Position numbers and translations under genes: made by a program. Positions 50,001 through 62,000 of a stretch of 64,000 nt of DNA are shown piece after piece; position 1 is the first letter of the stretch; the number at the start of each line of letters is the position of its first letter. The DNA is from Timema cristinae. Its lineage: Eukaryota > Arthropoda > Insecta > Phasmatodea > Timematidae. Below the pieces are notes generated by a model. That model saw only the letters and a list, made by a program, of their open reading frames with translations. It did not search any database and was not told where the DNA came from. Location: the NCBI GenBank assembly GCA_039000515.1, contig JBCFYV010000012.1:1890005-1954004 (forward strand), in the 5' to 3' direction.

Positions 50001-53000
50001 ATATCAATACAGCGTTGAAGGAGAATTATAAGCATTTTAGGAAAAACACATTCAATACACCCTATTGGGATTTGAACACATATCCCATTTATGTGCAGTC
50101 CATTCTAATGAAAAAGTAAATCATAAAGAATTGTAACCGCAGAAGTTGGTCACAAAATATTTAATAATTCATTTACAAGAACATTTCCCAGACTCATGTC
50201 GCTTACGTTTAAACACTGTAGAAGCACTGGCATTGTATATTTGGGTCCAACACTCAATTGTTTGAAAAGTTTTGGTCAATGAAAGGGGGATGAGGCGGGG
50301 TAAGGGATTACGCTACCTGGACTATTGTACTCGGAGAGACAGCAATTCTTAGCTTGTCTTTCTCATGAGGAACATTTTGCTAGTGAGTTGTTTTAAAGAA
50401 TTCTCACTTGGAAGCGCTGTTATCACTGTATATTTTAAGTTCTACCTGACTCGAGGGGCGCAGCAAATATGCCGTATGGTTGTGTATCTGTTGTTTCCTT
50501 GTATGGGCCCTCGAGTCAAACATTGGCTGCCAGCTCTGTCTGATGTCTTTCCTGTGTCAACTTTCGACCACAACAACTGCTGCATAGAAATATGTGATGT
50601 AAATAGAGGGAACGTTTAACTTAATAGCTTTGTCACACTTCTGGTAGAGGGCAGCAGGATGGAATCTTCTCAACTTACTACTTGTATACTAGAGTGCAGC
50701 CAAATCAGTATGTTAATTCAATTAAATTATTTAAATAAGTTTAAGTGATTATTTGAAATTCATATACTCCTATAAAGCTGTAAACATTACATAGAAGGTT
50801 AGAAAGCATAGTGGTCTAAATTATTTCTGATTTCCAATTAAATACATTCCTGTAATTAGTTTTTATTTTACTTAACATGTATTGTAGGGTAAGGGATGTG
50901 CTGCAGAGAATATTAATATCCTATATCAGCTAGTTCTGCTCGATTATACACTTTAGGCCAGGGGAGCAGACATAAGTGTCTATAAGCGCATCTAAGGTGA
51001 CCTGGCGGTCTAGGGGTATAGGGGAAAGGTGTCAGACTTCTGTGCTGGCGGCCGGGGTTCAATCCTCGGTCCCGGCACAGATTTATCCGATTCCCAAACC
51101 CTTCCTTCACCTCTGACAAGACATCTTGTGAATGTGGGGAATGCCAGGCCTCCACCGTGGTTCGGATTCCACGTTAGACTGTAGGTCCTTCATTTCATCT
51201 CACAATCACCCTACCATTACACATTAGCGTAAGTGCGTATAACCCGAATGGGTAATAAGACGCGGTGCTAATAATAATATAAGCGCATCTACTGCAATTT
51301 AAGAGTGAAACAACCTATTGGTATTTATTATTTGGGCTATTCATTTATAAAGGTACTATACATATTTATGATATTTAAATATTTTAGTAACCATTCATTT
51401 CACAAAATATAATATAGCCTGACATATATTAAAAATTCACATAAAATAGTAAAGTATATCAAAATGTCTTATCAAGTGTTAAGAGAAAAAGAAATACCCA
51501 AAGGTTTCTCTATTTCTCACACATTGTAAAACAGACGACAGCTAGGAAATTTCAGACACAGACATTGAAATCAAATTGATCATTGGCTGTTTTGATCTGT
51601 GTTAAGACTAGGCTAATTGAACCTTTTTTTTTTTCATTCTTAGCTTAGCTTAAATTAAATAGTTTGACCATGGCTAATTTTCAAGAATTAACATCTACAA
51701 CGATGATCAAGCCACATATTAAAATCTACTAGCCATATAATATATTGATAAATGATAACATCCATCACTAATATTTTGATGAGTATGAAGAGGAAAATGC
51801 CCAATTCACTTGTATAATTCAGACATTAACCTGTGGGTGCAATGCGAACTTAGTTCAGTGGTTTCTAACCTTTTTCCAGGTTTGACATAAATTTTTGTCT
51901 TTGATACCAGTAAAAATATCCTGGTATTTTAATTTTCTAATATTCTCACTAATCATGGCTATTCAAATTTTAGCACCTCATCTACTACCTTTTGGGTTAT
52001 AAACATGTGTACTAATTTCGCTAATATGTCAGGGATGAAAAAGGTTGAATTAAGCTTAAGTGTACCCAAAGATGCGAGGAGGGATGGTGGAATATTATTT
52101 AGGGAAAATCAATCCCAGAATTGCCAGTCAGAATATGAATCCTGACCTCATCAGTTAAACCAAACTATAATACCCTATATTATTTATATGAAAGGGACTA
52201 AGATGTTTCAAAAGTGAATTAACGAGCCAAGTGGGTATTTAGAAAGCTTGATAGCAACGCTTCTCGCCTAACACGAGACTCCAACAGCAAACTAAGTCAA
52301 CAAGCAACTTCTTGAGTTAGGTGACCAAAAGAAACATAATTAGTAACCAAACTGTTTTTACTGTATTTGTTTTTTGTACCTTCCTATAATAATAATCAAT
52401 TTAAAAAGTAAACACAACACTATAATCTCAACAAGCAATGTGATTACACAAAATAAATGTCACGACCCTGAATGGGGTCGTGACTCCCAGATTGTAAACC
52501 ATTGGTCTAGTCACTCTAGTGCCTTAGCTCACTTAGCTATCAGCACGGGAAATGGTTGTATTTGAATCTCTATCACTGAAAAGCTGACCTGCCTGTGTTC
52601 CTGAGTGGCGAGTGGAGTTTGTACCCTCCTGACACAGGTAGCCAAAGAGGGGAAGGGTAGTCATGGAGGGGGTAAGAACTGTCAGACGAGGCCACATATT
52701 TTATGCTTGAGTGTGTTAGGTTAAGATACAACCTGCTTCATAAAATCACTTTGAATTCTCCAAGTAGGCAGCATTGTTAAGTAAACTACCCTTAATTTTA
52801 GGTTTGGATATATATTTCCAAACACCTCTCTGGTGGTATCAAGTTTCAGCCTGATCGATGAAATGGTTTAGCCTCTATGAAGAGATACAAACACACCGAC
52901 AGGGGGCATCGCAAAAATAACTTTTTCGGTTTCAGGTTGTCATGAAGCGTCGATATTTATCAAAATTTCAAGTTTTTTTTATGATAACAATACTTTTTCT

Positions 53001-56000
53001 ACCTGAGGGGTGCGAGAAAATAAAAATTATTTCCACAAATTAAACAAAAAGTTTTTTTTAACATAGTTATAGAGGTCTTGACTGAAATGTCTACTACTTT
53101 TTCAATTCTTCCCGTCTCAATATCTTTATGAACTTACTTTGTGTTCACACTTTAGGAATTGTATGAGAAAGGTAGAATTTAGAAAAGTGTGTCTACAGTT
53201 GCATGGAGATAAAGTGGAAAATCATTTAGGCAAAATGATCTTGAAACATCTGGCGAGTTTCGAACACCGATATTAGTCATGACAAACAAAATAAAGACTT
53301 TAATTAGCTTGATCTGGCTCCTTTACTCCCCAACTAGAACAAAATTGTTATGAGTAGTCAGCATTCTTCTTTAATATTTCTAATTCATTACCTCATATTC
53401 GCAAAGCCAGTGCTTTCAGTTACCTACGGCCAAGAAAGTTATGTAAATCAAAACAAACATCCCAACATTACTCAGGGTTGTGACAGCTATTTATTAATTA
53501 CAGGCTCTCAACTGAAGGAATGGGCTTTGGGGTAAAATGTTATTAAGAAATATTTTGAAATTGGGTGTTAGATAAGATTTAAATTATAACTATCACAAAG
53601 TTAATGTGTTATTGTATTATATCATTATAATATTGTTTGTACTGGAAAAATGATTTTTTATATACAAGATCAGCATTTAAAAATTATTAATATTGAGTGT
53701 ATTGCGGAAGTACATTGTTCTAACTTTATGGTGCTAACTATACAGTGTGTAATGTGTATGTCATGGTGTGCACCAATTATTGAATTTATTAAAATTGATT
53801 ACCTATGGCAACATCCCATGACGCCATGCTCTTCTGAGACGCAGATTCTAGAGATAGTTGAATATAAATTATTATTTCACCAAAACATATTTTAATTTAC
53901 TTTTCTGTATTTAGATTTAGTTTTGAAAATGTTTACTTATTCTTTAAAGAAAACATTTTTACACCAGGATTACTTGGAGAATTTACGACTTTGCCAAACT
54001 ACGTCCTCACAAGTCAAGTTTCCAGCATGTCCATGACAAAGGAGGGTACCATCATAATGGACAATTTTAAAAGCTGATTACAGAAAAAGATAGTACCATG
54101 AAATAAACACAGCACTATTGTAGGGTGGTTGTCAAATATATAGATATAAAGTAATTTTATTAAATACAACAAAATGGCGGAGTAGATAAATATAGGAATA
54201 TATAAATTTGGAAAAAATATATAATATAAAAATGAGGATCATTACAACTTAAACAATTATAGCAATCAGGAAACTCTAACATTAATTGCTTGTAAACACA
54301 TCAATCAAAATCATTCATTGTTAGTAATATTTTTAAATAATAAGAATCATTCCTAAAGAGAGTTGGAGAACTTTCAACCTTTCCTGATTAACTCTTTATG
54401 ATAAAAAGAGTTTGTTTGGTTCCTGTAAAATTATAAAAATGTAGGTTACAACGTTGTTCTGGCCTGTCCACTCTTCAAATGTTCAAAATAAATTACCTAA
54501 AATGGTCTCAACTGAAACATATTTTCATTGCGCTTGTAAGTTGCACATTGGAATGAGAGTATGGTTGGTGTGGTATTTGTTGCCAGTTTGGACTATTTTG
54601 ACGAGGCTGGCGCTGACCCACCTGCACCCTCAACTCCAGAGGCTCACCTGCAGCAGGGTAACAAGATGTACCAGGTAGCAGCATTTACCACCAAGAAATT
54701 CTACCTCAAGGGAATCACATTGTACACAGACGAATTCCCATCCAAAGCTCGGACGTTCTCACGTTCTGTCATGACGATGTCCTCCAGCTCAACTCCAGAT
54801 TCCAAGGTGATTGGAATATAGATCATCTGTTCATATTGAGCTAATTAATACCAAACTAAAGTTGAACTGTATTAATGTGTAGCATGTTTCTATGATGCAG
54901 AACTCTGATAATTTCAACACTGCTCCAGTAACTCCCTCAGACCCTCTGCCTCACTCTAACCTATCTACAGAGGCAAATCCCATCTTGTTTGGCAAGCTGA
55001 ATGGCTGCCAAGAAGTACGACTGCGACTCAAGCAAAGTGAGGTAGTCGTTGGACCTAAAGTGGACATAGAGGTGAACCTAGGTTCGCTCACAATGTTCTT
55101 GTCGGCAAGACAACTGCATGTCCTTCTGGAGCTACTGCATGGGCTTGCCACACCAGACCTGGAGGACACCAGGTACAGGCTCTTATCTCTCCTTTGGGGT
55201 GGTTAGGAAGGAGATAATATAATCTTGTTCCATTCTGTCTCTCTTTGTGTCAGAGTGGCAAGGGAGGAGATAATATAATCTTGTTCCATTCTGTCTCTCT
55301 TTGTGTGTCAGAGTGGCAAACAAGGTGACTACAGGTCACCATTACACTCTTATATTGTTATACAAGCCTTATGGAAAGTTCAGTTTTTTCTCCACTTGAA
55401 CCAGATTGACAATTGTTGTTTTAGAAACTTAACAAGTTACACAAAGTTTATACACTTTATAGCAATATATTTAACGGTCTATCAAAAATTGTTTAATATT
55501 ATGTTTATTACTATCCTATATCATTATATTAAACTCTCTTTAAAATAAATAGACAATGCACATTATTGCCAGCAGTGGGTGGGTTGGGATTTGAATTCTG
55601 TCCTGTCTAACTGGAGATGGCACGTTTCTTTCACAAGTCATTTTATAAAAAAAACAACCTTTTATATCCATGCAAATGTGTGTGCACATTCCTATAAAAT
55701 AAGTTGTTTATAACCTTAGTGCTATGTTCAGTAACAATTACGATAAATCACCAAACACTAGTTTACATGCACCAAAATGATGACCGCAACACACTGCTGA
55801 TAGACAGGCTTAGTTAAGTTCCCAACAAATGTGTTTTGCTTTTACAAGAGGGCATAAGTTTACATTTACAACTGTTATCAGAAAAAAGGGGGGGGACTCA
55901 TGGTACTAAGCTCAGTGGGGATATATCAATACGATACCCGTGTTTAGGCTGTAAAGAACAATCAACAGGTGTAAGGATGAGGAAAGTTGCCAAGAGTAAT

Positions 56001-59000
56001 TGCACCAGAATAGGCCTGCAACCATGGAAAAAAATCACTTGATAAAATCAAACCCAGAAAATTATTTTTCATATGAATGAGTTTTACACTAACCTTTTGA
56101 ATATACTAACTGTATCAACACTAACTTAAAAACTAGCCTATCACTAAGCAAAACACAACCTTCAGTTTCCCATCCAAGCATTTCTTTGAACATGCGCAAA
56201 TGGGACCCCTACCTCAGTTGCTACCCACTGTAGTAAGGTGTTAGACTTGCTCTAGTGAATTTGGCCAGAATTCAAAACCGACTTTATTACTAACGGAAGG
56301 TCAAATTTATTTCTTGACAATGCTATATTTTGTAAGGTTATAAACTGTCTGATCATCAGTTGAACTATTTCCTATTATTTTTTTTCCAATATTCACTAGT
56401 AATGTCACCCCTCGTGCTCGGTGCATGGAAAAGCCAATGGACTCGTCAGATTTCCACAGAGTTGAACAAGAGCTGCTACATCAACTTCAACCATCGACAG
56501 TTATACGAACCAAAGGCCTTCAGAACACACAGGGCTGGTCTACTGCTTCATTAGGTAACTTATTTATTTCACTTGTATTCATTTTGTTAACGTAAGTCAG
56601 AATTTATTATATTGGCATGAAATCTACTTAACAGATTATCTACACCGGTTGTACTGCGATTAGAACATGATAGGAACACTTTTAGAAGTTACTAGAATTG
56701 ACTATATGTTCACTTGTTGTTTATTCATGTTTCACTTTTAATAGATAAATATTGATGCTTAGTAATAATAATTCAACAACAACAAATTACTAAAAACTGA
56801 CTCGAACTGAATCTGGAAAAAGTTTTATACTACTGATGAGGATGATAGTAATTTTAAATATGAAAAATTACATAGTAAAAAAGAAATTACTTTGAATACA
56901 TAAATTTATGAGATGTTGTTTAGAGATGGGTCAAATCCACTATTTTACGAATCCGAATCTCCAATTTACCTTTAAAATCTTGAATCTCAATTTCGAATAT
57001 TAAAAAAAAAATGAACATAAGAGGAAATATAAATAGAATAGAATAATAGAAAATATAAATACTAACTAATTGTTAACATTGTTTCTTATGGTCCATTCAT
57101 TAAGCTAAGTGTTAAATTACTGGTCTGGGCCTGGTTGTTAAGTTATACATGGCTTTGAACCACCAATAAGCAATATAAGAGCTTTAAAACTAATTTCACT
57201 CAGATATAGAAAAAAAAAATCCTTTTTAAGTTTATAATAAAGGAAATTGATAAAACTAAGGATAAAGGAAAAATAAACTACTAAGAGGAAATGTCCTTCA
57301 TTATAAAATTATTTAGGCATTGGGCCACCTCATTTTAAAATATCTTTTAAGTTTGAAATAACAAATCTGAGATTTTCTCGAATCTCTAATATCTTTAGAG
57401 ATCTGAGGACCCACCCCTAGTTTTATTCATGGTGATGGTTGATTTGTTTAACCATGAACATATGATGCAAATCAGGTAATTAATGGATAAGTATATAATA
57501 ACTATTCCAGGAATATTATATTAAGGTGTATGAGGAATAAATCTAATATTGTTATTCTATTTTAGATGACAGCGATGAAGAGTTTCTTCCCATGAAAGGA
57601 GGTGTGATGATTGATAGTATGTTGTCTAGTGTTGCTAGTATGGATGGTTCTGTGCTGTCATCAGGCAGCAGTGTCAGCACGTCTGCACACAGGTACACTA
57701 ACTGTTGTGTTTGTGTTTGTGTTTCAAAGTTACATAACTTGTAATAACAAACATGTGTTCTCCACTGTCTTCTAGTGGGCTTGCTTGTTCGTTCAGTCCT
57801 ACACAGCAACACACAAGAAACAAGTCTCACAAAGGTATATAAATATACTATTATTCTCCATATTGATATTTTTGTTGGGTGTTTCACTCTTCCTGCTGAT
57901 GAGTTCCATTGGGATAAAACCTGGCTACCTCCTTGTCCATGGTGCTGTTACTTGATCCTAAGTTTTAACTAGGATAGGGAGTAAAGTTAATTCATGATCC
58001 TATCCACGGGATGGATGATAATCTGGACAATCATCACAGGCATAACATAGGTGTGTGAGAATAAAATCTTTTATCGAATCAAATAGCAAGAGAACACACC
58101 GAATAAAACAAATAGAATAGTTAAAGTTTATTATATTTTTAATGGAAATTATTTTAATTAGTAAATTACTTATGAAAATCCTGTCTTATATTAAACTATT
58201 GCAGAAAGTAAAAAATGGAAATGCACAATTTTTTACACTTATATGTTCTTTAGGTTTGAGACCCCTTAAATTTTTTATAAGTTTTAAACCCCTTTAAATA
58301 TTCTCTAGGTTTGGTGTTCCTTAAGGGGAATTGTGTGCATTATAAATTGTTCACGGTCCAAATTGATTTCCAAATGAGTAAACATGATAAAATTACCCCT
58401 CTACTTCAAAGTGAAATACTATATCCTGCATTAACTAACAACTTTATAAATATGATAGCTACATGTATAAGAGTTTTTTTTACCAAATAGTTTCCCACTC
58501 TTCTTCCATGCAAATGCTTGTGGATTGATTACCTCTAAACTACTTATCAATGTGTGTATAACCTGAGCAGGTAGTAAAGAAAAAAAAGAGAGATTCTTTA
58601 CTCTAGCAACCAAATGGATTCATAAATGAAAATATAGTAATGACTTTATCTCTGGTACATTTCCTCTCAATTCTAGCTTCCTCATTTCTACCACAATAGT
58701 GCAATTAAATGTGGATAGCTTGGAAAAATGGTAACACGAGGTTCAGAAATACATTTACTTGGATTATACACATATCTACGACTAGGAATATTATATTTAG
58801 TGGAAGTGTACCCATATTTGTGTGAAGGGAGAGTGGAAAACCATTTTGGGAAACCATCCTCAGTACACCCGACTTAGAGTCGAACCTCAATGTCCCGTCA
58901 TCAGCAGTCTAGTCTTCTGCAAAAGTAGCACCTTAGACCATGTGGCCATCAAAGCGGGTTGACTCTAAATGAACACAAAGCGTTCAGTTTGTCAACACCG

Positions 59001-62000
59001 AATGAATTAAATTACTGGTTTATCATATATTTCTGGTCTGGTCGCATTGCGAATGTTGCTATTTCAATTACTGATGGTGAAGAAATTGGTTTTTGAATCC
59101 TGACTAAAGAAAGACACGACACTTTTAAAAGTGTTAATTTGTACTTACATTAAAAAGCAAGCACTCTCCCCAATTGTGTTGAACATAAAAATACATATTT
59201 AAAAAAAGAGATTAGTACTATGTAGCTCGGGACCTAAATCTACATCTCTTAGCTTGTTTTTTTAAATGCAATAATAAGTTTAGAATAAGCGCCTGAATCT
59301 AAAAGTCCTATTTGACCTTCTTTCCTATATCTCACCTACTAGTTGGTCTGCCCCGGGTACCCTGCACCACTGGGTGTCCCACCACACTCTGGATAAACAA
59401 AAACATAATAAATTGAATTAATTTTTTAATCAAGGGATAAACAATTGATAAATATATTAAAATTAAATTAAATAACAACTAAAGGGGTTGCCATGGTAGC
59501 ACTGAACCGTGTTGCAGACGTCCATAAATCCAGTGCTATTTATGAAATTATTTCAACCAACATGACCCTATGAGATTAAAAACCTTTTACTATAAGTTTA
59601 ACAACTAAACATTAGACAAAAAGTGGAAATTAGCTCATTTTCAACTATTCTTAATATGAATGGTTGTAGTTATGATATCATAGTAAATGTTCAGAAACAG
59701 ATTTAACCTTGCTCAAACTAATAAAGTCAATTTTAAATGCCACAACAACTCATTTTGAGGTTTATTTTAGTTGTTTTAAAGATTTAGAGTAGAAGATTCC
59801 ATCAGAAATATCATGGTGGGATGATATTTGGGTGGATGTGAGCAGAAAGTTTGTGGAGAGATTTTACAACCACCCTCTACCCAGGACAAACCAATACGTC
59901 ACTAATAGAGAAAATGGTTTTAATGGGTTGAGGCTAAGCCATACCTGTACGTACACAATGTCATAGTTGTAACACTGATTTGTTATTAGGTACATGTCTC
60001 AGTGGACATTACCAAATATCTCACACATTTCTTAGCAGGGTTTGTATCCAGACTCATTTCCGGAGTAAACGCATTCCATTTTGAGATTGAAAAGAATGAT
60101 TCCAACATACATTCCAATTTGTATGTATTGCCAGTGTAATGTTCTAAAAAAGTGGTTCCCAATCAGGAGGCCGTGGAACAGTTAGGAAATAACATTATAA
60201 CCATATAAAAATAGAAAAGATATATTTTTATTTAAATCTCTTTCCCAAAGTAATTAAGATAATTATTTCTTGCTCAATACAGGACCACATCATTTCAGTC
60301 TTACTTCCTCTACTATCTCATATACTCCAACATCCTAATTACATGCCCATACTATCTCAGCCTTGTTTCCTCTACTCCTCATTACATGTCCATACTATCT
60401 CAGCCTTGTTTCCTCTACTCCTCATTACATGTCCATAGTATCTCAGCCTTGTTTCCTCTACTCCTCATTACATGTCCATACTATCTCAGCCTTGTTTCCT
60501 CTACTCCTCATTACATGCCCATACTATCTCAGCCTTGTTTCCTCTACTCCTCATTACATGTCCATACTATCTCAGCCTTGTTTCCTCTACTCCTCATTAC
60601 ATGCCCATACTATCTCAGCCTTGTTTCCTCTACTCCTCATTACATGTCCATACTATCTCAGCCTTGTTTCCTCTACTCCTCATTACATGTCCATACTATC
60701 TCAGCCTTGTTTCCTCTACTCCTCATTACATGACCATACTATCTCAGCCTTGTTTCCTCTACTCCTCATTACATGTCCATAGTATCTCAGCCTTGTTTCC
60801 TCTACTCCTCATTACATGACCATACTATCTCAGCCTTGTTTCCTCTACTATCTCATGTACTTCTCGTGACAGCAAACATGCTCCTCACAAATTTCATTTC
60901 CATGGCCTCCACTTTGCTGGGTTTTCTTAAATTCAATCCCCTAAGGGCTGCCGTTTGTGTAATACCAATTCACCCAGAACAGGGTTTATATACCTACACG
61001 AGAAATTTGGAGTGAGACATTCAATTAAATAGTTTTCAGAATGGTTAGGTCCTAATGATATTTATATTTGCTTGGGAAGTGTTGATATAATATTAAGGAA
61101 ATGTACTGAAACTCACTTGTAGATACAAGTTTATATAAAACTCCCAAAGCACCTGTTTGTGGCTAAACCTCCTCCTAAGTCAACATTGCCATCTGTTGGA
61201 TAGGAGCTGGTGTGCGCACTTTGGACACCGACCCCAATGCTGAAGTGAGCCACTTCCATGTGCGTCTTAGCAGTGTCGTGTTGGTTCTCCTGCATGAAGA
61301 TATCCTCACTCTATGTGTGGAGAGCGATGGAAGCAGCCTAGCTCGCTCCTCTGTGCAGCAGATGAAGTCTGTGGCCCAACACTTTTTCTCCGAGATTGGC
61401 TTGTTTGCTGTTTCTGGATATGACAACAAGGATTTTATAGAGGGGAAGAAAGTCTTTGAAAGAGCTTGCCAGCTCAATCACATCAGGTAACAATACTTGT
61501 ACATGGATAGAGTACTTGTGTTTGTGCTGGTAGTTATAGAGAAACTCACCTCTACCATTTGATTGAATGTTTAGAAAGAGGGGGAAGGGGAATCCTACCT
61601 TTGTTGGTATTCATTTTAATTTACTTTCACAAATTAAATAATCCACATTCCTAGTTAAGATCTTTGTTGATCATGTAATATTTTACCCACCAATACTGTA
61701 TGTTACATTTTAGTTTTATTTGTGTTTTGATATGGGATTATGGTCGATACTGCAGTTTAAACTGTCAGGCATACAAAAGGATGCAATAGTAAAAATAATA
61801 CCCATTCATATCTCCTTAACCCTTTGAGTCCAACGTCGCTCAAAGCTATGCATAAAATATCTGCTAAAATTGGCAGCGTCACATGTTTTCAAGCTCTTAG
61901 TTCAGTATTAAGTCAACAGATAGGGTAGATGTTATTTCCACTGCATTCTCCTGTGTTCAAGCTACTTTTATTTGTCTTTGCACTTAGAGTTTCGATACAT

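Noticed and set aside
50365..50619. 84-codon + strand frame in intron 4
   Set aside because: No recognisable domain, start context or conservation signal.
60363..60782. 139-codon + strand protein
   Set aside because: Periodic translation of a 43-bp repeat, whose real ancestry is LINE sequence on the minus strand.
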